The notes under the pieces were generated by a model. It saw only the letters and a program-made list of their open reading frames with translations, ran no database searches and was not told the origin of the DNA. This document shows, piece after piece, positions 15,687 through 23,040 of a stretch of 64,000 nt of DNA (positions are counted from its first letter, which is position 1; every line of letters begins with the position of its first letter). The translations under genes and the position numbers were made by a program. The stretch covers positions 1 through 64,000 of the forward strand of contig NZ_LRQV01000019.1 in NCBI RefSeq assembly GCF_001567585.1, written 5' to 3'. Source of the stretch: Micromonospora rosaria. Lineage in GTDB: Bacteria > Actinomycetota > Actinomycetes > Mycobacteriales > Micromonosporaceae.

Positions 15687-17378
15687 ATGGTGGACACTAG
15701 CCCCAGATCGGTTTTCCGCCGCCTGTGGCCGGCCTTCCTGGCCGCCGCCCTGCCGGTCGCGGTGCTGGCTGTGGGCCTGGTCACCGGACCAGCGGCCGGA
15801 GCCGACACCGTGTCGACGCGGGCGGGCGCCGTCGCGCCCTCGACCCCGCCCATCACACCGGCGCCACCGGCCCCGCCCGCGCTGCTCACAGCCACCACGG
15901 TGACCTCGACGTCGGTCACCCTGAGCTGGACCGCCTCCAGCCCCGGCTGCTGCGCCATCACCAACTACACCATCATGTACCCCGAGCCGTTCAGCGACGT
16001 GATCCCCACCGCGACGGTCGGAAACGTCACCACGGCCACGATCACCATCTCGCCGACCCGCCAGTACCACATCAGGGTGGCGGCCAAGGACTCGGCGGGA
16101 CGCACCTCCCCCTGGTCGAACCAGATCACCGTGGTGGCTCCGGCCACCGACAGCGGCCCGGACACCGTGCCACCGGGCTCGCCGACGAACCTGACCAACC
16201 GGAACGGCACGCTGTACTGGTCGGCCGCGCCGGACAACGTCGGCGTGACCGGTTACCACGTCTACAAGTTCGACGGCTGGTACACCTCCACGCTGCTCGG
16301 CACCGCCACGTCGACGACGTACCAGCTGCCGCCCTCGGCCACGACGGGACCCGGCCCGCGCATCCAGTTCTACGTACGCGCCAAGGACGCCGCGGGTAAC
16401 CTGTCGGCCGCGTCCAACACGGTCGACGCGACCAGCTCGACGCCCCCGGCCGACCTCCCGCCGACCGCGCCGAGGAACCTGGCGGTCAGCCGGATCACCT
16501 CGACGTCGGCCACCCTGACCTGGACGGCGGCCGAGCCCGGCTGCTGCGACATCACCGGACACACGATCGGATACTTCCAGGCGTTCCACGACCTGGGGGA
16601 ATCCGTCCGGGTCGGCAACGTCACCACGGCCACGATCACACTCAGACCAGCCACGCAGTATCGCGTCATCGTCCAGGCCACCGACTCGGCCGGGCACAGC
16701 TCTCCCTCGTCGGACCCGCTCACCATCATCACCCCGGCGACCGACAACGGCCCCGACACCGTGCCGCCGAGCGCCCCGGGCACGCTGACGGCCAGCGACG
16801 TGACGACCACGTCCGCCACACTGAACTGGACGCCTTCGACGGACAACGTCGCGGTGACCGGCTACAACGTCTACCGCTGGGACGGGGTCTTCACCTCGAC
16901 GCTGGTGGCAACCGTGCCAGGTACCAGCTACACGGCGTCACTCGTGCCGTCCGTGCGCAACCGCTACTACGTGCGGGCCCGGGACGCGGCGGGCAACGTG
17001 TCGATCGCGACCAACGAGGTCCGGATCGACCCGCCGACCGGCCCGACCACTCCACCACCCAGCGCCACCTGCACGGTGACCTACCAGAAGCAGTCGGAAT
17101 GGCAGGGCGGTTTCGTCACCGACATCACGATCATGAACACCGCCACGACCGCCGTCAACGGCTGGACCCTGGACTTCACGTTCCCGGGTGACCAGAGGAT
17201 CACCACGCTCTGGAGCGCCACCCACGCCCAGTCCGGCTCCGCCGTCACGATCCGCAACGCCAGTTGGAACGGCACGATCGCAGCCGGCGCGAGCGTTTCG
17301 TTCGGCTTCCAGGGTACGTGGAGCGGCAGCAACGCGGCCCCCACGAGCTTCTCCCTCAACGGCGCCCCCTGCCTGTAG
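15687..17378 (+). CDS. Secreted protein: four fibronectin-III domains plus CBM2
   Basis: A 563-residue exported protein. Residues 1-40 form a signal peptide (FRRLWPAFLAAALPVAVLAV then GPAAGA). Four fibronectin type III domains follow (about 64-152, 162-250, 259-352, 361-448), then a family-2 carbohydrate-binding module (about 461-563) with its exposed tryptophans in SEWQGG, NGWTLDF, TTLWSAT and ASWNGTI, bracketed by two cysteines. Domains 1 and 3 carry an adjacent Cys-Cys pair (PGCCAI, 88-89; PGCCDI, 286-287), while domains 2 and 4 share DNVGVTGYHVY/DNVAVTGYNVY, so the array is an A-B-A-B duplication. There is no catalytic domain. It probably binds cellulose or chitin as a scaffold or adhesin. 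The start at 15687 lacks a strong ribosome site. Confidence 0.85.
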   Translation: MVDTSPRSVFRRLWPAFLAAALPVAVLAVGLVTGPAAGADTVSTRAGAVAPSTPPITPAPPAPPALLTATTVTSTSVTLSWTASSPGCCAITNYTIMYPEPFSDVIPTATVGNVTTATITISPTRQYHIRVAAKDSAGRTSPWSNQITVVAPATDSGPDTVPPGSPTNLTNRNGTLYWSAAPDNVGVTGYHVYKFDGWYTSTLLGTATSTTYQLPPSATTGPGPRIQFYVRAKDAAGNLSAASNTVDATSSTPPADLPPTAPRNLAVSRITSTSATLTWTAAEPGCCDITGHTIGYFQAFHDLGESVRVGNVTTATITLRPATQYRVIVQATDSAGHSSPSSDPLTIITPATDNGPDTVPPSAPGTLTASDVTTTSATLNWTPSTDNVAVTGYNVYRWDGVFTSTLVATVPGTSYTASLVPSVRNRYYVRARDAAGNVSIATNEVRIDPPTGPTTPPPSATCTVTYQKQSEWQGGFVTDITIMNTATTAVNGWTLDFTFPGDQRITTLWSATHAQSGSAVTIRNASWNGTIAAGASVSFGFQGTWSGSNAAPTSFSLNGAPCL

Positions 17379-17825
17379 GGAAGGACCCCTTGTTATCAGG
17401 GCTACTCGGTTTCAGTCCTGGTGTCGGGCCTGCGTCCAACAGACCGCGTTGTTGGTCAGGGGACGTACGCGATCAGGCGATGAGGTGGTTCAGGCGGTAG
17501 TGGTCTCACCAGCGTGGTCGATGCTTGCGGACGACCGCGCGTTTCCGGTGAGAAGGCGCCAGCATTGGGGTGATGTTCCGGGTAAGACGGGGCGGGAGGT
17601 ACATGGCCGAAAGCCGCCAGTCTTCCACCTCCGTGGGTGGCAAACTCCAGCCTGCCTCCGACGAGCCGTTCTGCCCTGCTCCACCCACCGACATCAAGGT
17701 GTCGCTGGTCGCCGCAGCAGGACGGGCTCGTATTCCGGTTTGCCGTGCGATCTCACCCTCCGCGTGGCGTACGGCTGGGCGAGGCGCGTGTCGGCAACCG
17801 AGTACGGCGGAAGATGAGGACAGGT
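17379..17825. other. Region without a confident gene, possible transposase tail
   Basis: About 450 bp. On the minus strand a frame ending RKRAVVRKHRPRW then, past one stop, DHYRLNHLIA looks a little like the basic C-terminus of IS4/IS701-type transposases, but no diagnostic motif is present. The promoter of the PEP-mutase-family gene should lie at the right end, with GAGGACAGGT just before its ATG. Confidence 0.3.
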
Positions 17826-18662
17826 ATGACGGACCAGTCGCAGGTCGAGAAGGCGCGGACCCTGCGGGCGTTGCACGAGGCACCCGTACTGGTGCTGCCG
17901 AACGCGTGGGACGCCGCCAGCGCGGCCCTGGTGGTGCAGGCCGGAGCGGCCGCCGTCGCGACGACGAGCGGCGGTGTCGCCTGGTCGCTGGGACGCACCG
18001 ATGGGGAGGGCCTCACCCGGGCCGAGATGACCGAGGCGGTACGCCGGATCGCTGCCGCCGTCCGCGTCCCGGTGACCGCCGACATCGAGGGTGGGTACGG
18101 CCCCGGGCCCGAGGACGTGGCCGCCACGGTGCGGGCCGTGGTGGAGGCCGGCGCGGTCGGCATCAACCTTGAGGACTCCCGCGCCTCCGACGGGACGCTG
18201 TACCCGACGTCGGTGCAGGTGCAGCGGATCGAGGCCGCCCGCAACGCCGCCGCGGAGGCGGGCCTGCCGGACCTGTTCGTCAACCTTCGTACGGACGTCT
18301 ACCTGTTCGGGATCGGAGCGCCGGACGGTCGCCTGGAGGACGTGCAGGCGCGGGCCGACCAGTACGCCAAGGCCGGCGCGGACGGGCTGTTCGTGCCCGG
18401 CCTGCTGGACCTGGACGTGCTGGCGTCGCTGACCGCCTCGACCTCGCTGCCGGTGAACGCGATGGCCGGCGCGGGTGGGCCCAGCGTAGCCGAGCTGGTC
18501 GGCGTGGGCGTGCGGCGGATCAGCGTCGGCACGGGGATCGCCGAGGCGGCCTACGGGCTGGCGCAGCGGGCGGCGCGGGAACTGCTGGAGACGGGCACCT
18601 ACCGTTCGCTGGACCGGGCGGCGAGCTACGCCGACCTCAACGGGCTGTTCACGGTGCAGTAG
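17826..18662 (+). CDS. Isocitrate lyase/PEP mutase family protein
   Basis: A 278-residue TIM-barrel enzyme of the PEP mutase/isocitrate lyase superfamily, which makes or breaks C-C or C-P bonds next to oxalate-like groups using Mg2+. Visible are the substrate loop ATTSGGVAWSLGRTDGE, the metal-binding VTADIEGGYG and GINLEDS, and the C-terminal GVRRISVGTG. The KKCGH loop of true isocitrate lyases is absent. It resembles the common actinobacterial group annotated as PEP mutase-like or oxaloacetate decarboxylase-like; the substrate is unknown. The start at 17826 has GAGGACAGGT upstream. It stands alone; a link with the operons to the right is not evident. Confidence 0.85.
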   Translation: MTDQSQVEKARTLRALHEAPVLVLPNAWDAASAALVVQAGAAAVATTSGGVAWSLGRTDGEGLTRAEMTEAVRRIAAAVRVPVTADIEGGYGPGPEDVAATVRAVVEAGAVGINLEDSRASDGTLYPTSVQVQRIEAARNAAAEAGLPDLFVNLRTDVYLFGIGAPDGRLEDVQARADQYAKAGADGLFVPGLLDLDVLASLTASTSLPVNAMAGAGGPSVAELVGVGVRRISVGTGIAEAAYGLAQRAARELLETGTYRSLDRAASYADLNGLFTVQ

Positions 18663-18865
18663 CCCCGGGTGCGCGGTGGAGGTGGGCGGGGCGTCGTCGG
18701 CGCCGATCGCATCATGCGACCGGACCGCCAGCGGCGCCCCGGCCATCGGGCGATGGCGGCCTGCCCCGTCGACGTCGATGCCTGCGGCACGTCGCCGCCC
18801 CCGTCGGCCGGGCCGGACCTGGCGGGCCGGTCGGGTGCGGGCACCGGCCCGTACCGCCGCCGGAT

Positions 18866-18888
18866 CCCACCCCACCCCACCCCACCCC
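18866..18888 (+). repeat. (CCCAC)n short tandem repeat, G4-capable on minus strand
   Basis: Four CCCAC units plus CCC. The minus strand reads runs of three to four G separated by single T, the pattern that folds into a compact G-quadruplex. It lies in the 323-bp gap between the PEP-mutase-family gene and the small-protein/BBE-oxidase operon, about 60 bp before the operator palindrome. No function is proven. Confidence 0.6.
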
Positions 18889-18948
18889 GGCGCGGGCGCG
18901 ATTGATTGTCCGCGACGGTCAATTCTTCCAATCAACCTGTCGTCCCGT

Positions 18949-18975
18949 TTGACTTGGATCAATCGATCAAGTCAA
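18949..18975. promoter_or_regulatory. Palindromic operator upstream of the BBE-oxidase operon
   Basis: Left arm TTGACTTGGATC and right arm GATCAAGTCAA are separated by AATC; the arms match base for base except for one extra G. The palindrome ends 10 bp before the ATG at 18986, overlapping the likely transcription start and adjoining the GGGGGTTGGG ribosome site. A dimeric repressor bound here would block the operon. No regulator gene is adjacent, so the factor is probably encoded elsewhere. Confidence 0.7.
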
Positions 18976-18985
18976 GGGGGTTGGG

Positions 18986-19318
18986 ATGTCGATCAACTAC
19001 GACGGCAGGCGGTTCCGGAAGGTCGGCGCGGGGCCGGACGAGGCGGCGACGGCCCTGTACCGGCAGGACGGCGACCTGGTCTGGGGGCAGTTCTCCGGCG
19101 GCGACGTCCGTCAGGGGTCGCTGACCGGCCGCGCCGATCCCGTCGGCCGGATCGACTTCACCTACACGATGGTGCTGCGCGACGGGAAAGTCATCGCCGG
19201 CCGGTGCCGGAGCACCCCGCAGGTGCTGCCGAACGGCCGGATTCGGCTCGACGAGGACTGGGAGCGGTTCGGTACCGAAGCCGACCAGGGAACGTCGGCG
19301 ATCGAGGAGGTGTCGTGA
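18986..19318 (+). CDS. Small conserved protein (beta-barrel, so-called n-acetylglutamate synthase-like)
   Basis: A 110-residue protein of a type frequent in Streptomyces and relatives, usually mislabelled n-acetylglutamate synthase. It shows no acetyltransferase motif. Features are ISYDGR-like opening INYDGRRFRKV, ALYRQDGDLVWGQFSGGDVR, GRIDFTYTMVLRDGKVIAGR and CRSTPQVLPNGRIRLDEDWE: a run of short beta strands suggesting a small lipocalin-like or MORN-like barrel that might bind a hydrophobic ligand. It is first in an operon; its TGA overlaps the GTG of the next gene (GTGA). The operon sits behind a strong palindromic operator. Confidence 0.75.
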   Translation: MSINYDGRRFRKVGAGPDEAATALYRQDGDLVWGQFSGGDVRQGSLTGRADPVGRIDFTYTMVLRDGKVIAGRCRSTPQVLPNGRIRLDEDWERFGTEADQGTSAIEEVS

Positions 19319-20718
19319 CGAGCAGCAGTCCGTCGGATGTGGCCTGGCGCGGTCTGAGCGACGTGACCACCGGCCGGGTGTTCCGCCCGGACGATCCGGG
19401 CTACCGGACGCACACCAGCTTGTTCAACAAGCGGTTCGAGGGCCGGCACAGGCCCCTCGGTGTGCTCGTCGTGGCCGACGTGGAGGACGTCCGGCGGGCC
19501 CTGGCCTGGGCGCGGGAGCAGCAGGTGACACCGGTGGTACGCGCCGGCGGGCACAGCTTCGCCGGCTACTCGGTCAACGACGGCCTGGTCATCGACCTCA
19601 GCCGGCTGAGCCTCGCCCGCGCCGACGGGTCCACCGGCCTCGTCACCGTGGGCGGCGGTGCCCGCCTCGGCCAGGTGTACGACGCGGTCCGCCCGTACGA
19701 GATGGCGTTCTCCGCCGGCACCAACCCGCTCGTGGGGGTCGGTGGGCTCGTCCTCGGCGGCGGCTGCGAGTACGCCTCGCGCCGTTTCGGTCTGACCACG
19801 GACGCGCTGGTGGAAACCGTCGTCGTGACCGCCGAGGGTGCGGTGCTGACCTGCAACGATCGGGAGAACGCGGACCTGTTCTGGGCGTGCCGCGGCGGCG
19901 GCGGCGGGAACTTCGGCGTCAACGTCTCCTTCACCTTCCAGGCGCAGCCGGTGCCGGACGTGACGACGTTCAGCCTCAGCTGGGCGTGGGCCGACACGGC
20001 GAAGGTGGTGGAGGTCCTGCAACAGGTGCTGTGGCAGGCGCCGGACGAGTTCGCGGTGCGCATCGGGTTGAGTACCCACGGGGCGACCCCGTCGAGCATC
20101 GGCGAGAATCTCACCGTCACCGCCGCCGGCCAGTTCCTGGGCCCGGTGTCGGGGTTGATGCCGCTGCTCGACCCGGTCCTGACGGTGGCCACGCCGACCG
20201 GGCGGGAGGTGCTCGAACGCACCTACTGGGATGCCCGTGGCGCGATGACCCATGCCACCTCGGCCGACGAGTTCGCGCTGCGCACACGCTATGTCAAGAC
20301 ACCGGTGTCGGGTGACGGCATCGCGGCGATGATGTCCTGGGTCGAGCGGTGGCCCGGCAGCAGCAACCCGGACGGCGGCGGCATCGGCCTGTTCTCCTGG
20401 GGCGGCGCGATCAACCGTACGCCGGCCGACGCCACCGCGTTCGTGCACCGGGACACGATGTTCCTCGCCTCGATGGACACCTCGTGGACCGATGCGGACC
20501 CGGCCGGGCTGAGCGAGACGAACCTGCGCTGGCTCGACGGCATGTACGAGGCGATGGCGGGGCACCTGTCCGACTCCTCCTACCAGAACTTCGTCGACCC
20601 GGCGCTCGACACGTGGCGGCAGGCCTACTACGGGGACAACTACTCCCGGCTGGTCGAGGTGAAGAACCGCTACGACCCAGACGGTCTTTTCCAGTTCGAG
20701 CAGGCCGTCGGCTGCTGA
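19315..20718 (+). CDS. FAD-linked oxidoreductase, BBE type
   Basis: A 467-residue flavoenzyme of the berberine-bridge-enzyme class (FAD_binding_4 plus C-terminal BBE). His80 in RAGGHSFAGYS is the residue that carries FAD covalently. The cysteine used for a second covalent bond in bicovalent members would fall in SAGTNPLVGVGG, where Asn137 replaces it, so single attachment is expected. The C-terminus has NYSRLVEVKNRYDPDGLF, the BBE signature. Such enzymes oxidise alcohols, sugars or natural-product intermediates. The GTG start at 19315 follows GAGGAGG and overlaps the previous stop. It is followed 38 bp later by an MFS exporter, so the operon may modify and export, or detoxify, a small molecule. 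Confidence 0.88.
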   Translation: MTSSSPSDVAWRGLSDVTTGRVFRPDDPGYRTHTSLFNKRFEGRHRPLGVLVVADVEDVRRALAWAREQQVTPVVRAGGHSFAGYSVNDGLVIDLSRLSLARADGSTGLVTVGGGARLGQVYDAVRPYEMAFSAGTNPLVGVGGLVLGGGCEYASRRFGLTTDALVETVVVTAEGAVLTCNDRENADLFWACRGGGGGNFGVNVSFTFQAQPVPDVTTFSLSWAWADTAKVVEVLQQVLWQAPDEFAVRIGLSTHGATPSSIGENLTVTAAGQFLGPVSGLMPLLDPVLTVATPTGREVLERTYWDARGAMTHATSADEFALRTRYVKTPVSGDGIAAMMSWVERWPGSSNPDGGGIGLFSWGGAINRTPADATAFVHRDTMFLASMDTSWTDADPAGLSETNLRWLDGMYEAMAGHLSDSSYQNFVDPALDTWRQAYYGDNYSRLVEVKNRYDPDGLFQFEQAVGC

Positions 20719-20756
20719 CGCGGGCGGGCCGCCACCATGACAAGGAGTAGCGATCG

Positions 20757-22010
20757 GTGACTGCGACAGCGCAAGCCCGGGGTAAGCCGGCCGGTGTCCT
20801 GGCCACCCTCCGGGCGACGCCGCCCTCGGCGCGGTACCTGCTCGGCGGCGTACTGATCAATCAGGCGGGTGCCTTCGTCCAACCGTTCCTGGTGCTGTAC
20901 CTGACGCAGCAGGGGTTGTCGGTCGGCCGGGCGGGTACCGCGCTCGCGGCCTACAGCGCGGGCGCGGTGCTGGGCCTGCTGCTCGGCGGGGAGCTCACCC
21001 ACCGGCTCGGTGCCCGCATGACCATCGCGGCGGCGATGGCCAGCTCGGCGGTGCTGGTGATGCTGATTCCGTCGTTCGCGTCCACCAGCCGATTCACCTA
21101 CCTCCTGATCGTGGTGGGGGTGGCCGGCGCCTTCATGCAGGCGTACCGGCCGGCGGCGGCGGCGCTGCTCAGCGACGTCATGCCCGCCGAGCACCGGGTC
21201 ATGGCGTTCTCGATGCTGCGCATCGCCATGAACGTGGGCGCCGCGGTGGGCCCGCTGCTGGCGGCCGCGCTGATCCTGGTCGACTGGGATCTGCTGTTCT
21301 ACGTCAACGGCTTCACCGCCCTGACGTACGCGCTGCTGGCCGTTGCCCTCCTGCCGCAGACGGGCCGGACCGACGGGCCGGCCGGGGACACGAGCGGGGT
21401 GCTGCCGGGCAGAGCCGCCTACGCCGTGCTCGCCCGGGACGGACGCTTCCTGCTGTACCTCGCGTCGATGCTGCTGAGCGCGGTCATGTTCGCGCAGTTC
21501 ACGACCACCCTGCCGCTGAAGGTTGCTGCGGCCGGGCACCCTCCGGCGCTCTACAGCGCAGCCCTGGTGACCTCGTCGGTGCTCGTGATCCTGTGTGAAC
21601 TCAAGGTGACCACGTACGTCAGTACGTGGGTGGCGGCGGTCGCGGCGGCCGGCGGTACGACGGTCATGAGCCTCGGCATCGCCGGGTACGCCTTCGTGGA
21701 CGTCTCGGCGGCGCTCGTCATCGTGGCCACCGTGGTGTTCGTGTCCGGCATGATGGTCAGCGGGCCGACGCTCTGGGCGCACCCCGCCAAGGCGCCTGCG
21801 GCGGTCAAGGGCCGCTACATCGGCGCGTCGCAGGCCGTGTTCGGTCTGGGTTCGGCGATCGGGCCGGTGGTCGGCGTGTTCGCCTGGACCCAGTGGGGTG
21901 ACGGGGTCTGGCTGCTCACCCTGGTCGTGGGGTTGACCTCGGCGGCGACCGCGGCGGTGGGCCTACGCGAGCGCCCCGACGGTGCGGCGCAGGTCACCGC
22001 CAAGCTCTGA
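20757..22010 (+). CDS. MFS transporter
   Basis: A 417-residue major facilitator protein with about 12 membrane segments. The loop signature GGELTHRLGARMTI follows helix 2 and the second half repeats the fold. The GTG start at 20757 has AAGGAG at proper distance. Its 3' end overlaps by 48 bp the 3' end of the converging gene on the other strand. It is third in the small-protein/BBE-oxidase operon and most likely exports the substrate or product of the oxidase. Substrate unknown. Confidence 0.88.
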   Translation: MTATAQARGKPAGVLATLRATPPSARYLLGGVLINQAGAFVQPFLVLYLTQQGLSVGRAGTALAAYSAGAVLGLLLGGELTHRLGARMTIAAAMASSAVLVMLIPSFASTSRFTYLLIVVGVAGAFMQAYRPAAAALLSDVMPAEHRVMAFSMLRIAMNVGAAVGPLLAAALILVDWDLLFYVNGFTALTYALLAVALLPQTGRTDGPAGDTSGVLPGRAAYAVLARDGRFLLYLASMLLSAVMFAQFTTTLPLKVAAAGHPPALYSAALVTSSVLVILCELKVTTYVSTWVAAVAAAGGTTVMSLGIAGYAFVDVSAALVIVATVVFVSGMMVSGPTLWAHPAKAPAAVKGRYIGASQAVFGLGSAIGPVVGVFAWTQWGDGVWLLTLVVGLTSAATAAVGLRERPDGAAQVTAKL

Positions 22011-22646
22011 GTCCTCGGCTCGTACCCGCAGGTAGAGGTATTCGTCGAGGACCTTGGCCAGCGAAACGGCTGGCCTGCCGATTCTGGTCGGCAGGTCAGC
22101 CTCCCCGGTACCGGCCTCCCGCAGCAGTTCCCGGGCCCATTCGCGGCCGGTGGTCAGGTGCCGGACGAAGGCGTCGGCGTCCCGGTTTCCGTACATGCGC
22201 GCGGCGATGGCCGCGTCCCACGGCATGACGGCGGTGGGGCGCAGGGCATAGAGCGCCTTCGTCGCGGCGGTGGGGCCGAGGGTGCGCCCGCGCGGGCCGG
22301 CGGCGACCGGAAGCGCGGCCAGTTCGGCGTACGCGGTGCCGAGGGCGTCGATCTCGGCGGCGGTCAGTTCGCTGATGCTGCTGCTCGGCAGGAGCGTCGA
22401 CTGTCGATGCCACCACCGGGTCACGTTGCTGTCGTAGGCGTCCGGCTCTCCGGGCCGGGGATAGCGGATTCGGCAGCCCCAGGAATTGAGCCAGGTCAGC
22501 AGGGCCGAACGGTGGTCGGCGCGGCCGAGGTCGGGTGCCGGTTCGGTCACCCGACGGAAGCGCAGCCAGCTGGTGTCGACGCTGCGGAAGGCGTTGAACT
22601 GCGCGGCGCAGTGGCGCAGGTCGGCGAGTGTCGGGCGCGGTATCAC
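21963..22646 (-). CDS. Conserved hypothetical protein
   Basis: A 227-residue soluble protein. It contains no membrane segment or signal peptide. Recognisable features are the middle TLGPTAATKALYALRPTAVM and PWDAAIAARMYG, a helical pattern seen in uncharacterised actinobacterial proteins; similar phrasing (ALRP..VMPWD) occurs in proteins related to helix-hairpin-helix DNA-binding folds, but this is weak. The gene converges on the MFS gene and shares 48 bp of coding sequence with it, which argues against any deletion since the pair was formed. Function unknown. Confidence 0.7.
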   Translation of the reverse strand: MIPRPTLADLRHCAAQFNAFRSVDTSWLRFRRVTEPAPDLGRADHRSALLTWLNSWGCRIRYPRPGEPDAYDSNVTRWWHRQSTLLPSSSISELTAAEIDALGTAYAELAALPVAAGPRGRTLGPTAATKALYALRPTAVMPWDAAIAARMYGNRDADAFVRHLTTGREWARELLREAGTGEADLPTRIGRPAVSLAKVLDEYLYLRVRAEDSELGGDLRRTVGALA

Positions 22647-23040
22647 CGGGACACTGTAGCGGTCGAATGCGGCGACTCACGAGTGGTGCCGCAGCCTGCG
22701 GCACGGAACTTTTGGACGCTGGTGAGGGCGGCCGAGGTTGGCTAGTATCAATTTGCGATCCGGCTATGCCGGATTGTGACGGCCGACTATGTCTAATGAC
22801 GTTCGCCTCCTTTGTCCCCCTGGCTTGGTTTGCCTTGCCCTGCGGACTTCGCTCAACGGCGGGTATGGCCGGAGTGGAGGGCAGTCAGGGTCTTCGGGGT
22901 GAGTCGGTGGGCGAACGCGCGGCCATCCTCCGGGCCGCCGTGCGCGAGTTGGGTAATTCGGGGGAATTTCAGGGAGGTTTTGCATCATCTGTCGACCTTG
23001 ACGACCGTCACCACACCAAATAAATCCCTGGGGGTTCGTT
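22647..23040. other. Intergenic region upstream of the hydrazine operon regulator
   Basis: About 390 bp between two divergent genes, expected to hold the promoters of both. A palindrome sits at 22758-22774 and a GGGGG ribosome site before the ATG at 23041. A frame on the plus strand up to 23023 is open but has no protein-like features. Confidence 0.5.
22758..22774. promoter_or_regulatory. Palindrome ATCCGG-N5-CCGGAT
   Basis: Perfect 6-bp arms around CTATG. It lies 267 bp before the start of the NB-ARC regulator gene and 112 bp before the divergent hypothetical gene, in the only long non-coding stretch that could carry their promoters. It could be an operator or simply a short hairpin. Confidence 0.4.
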
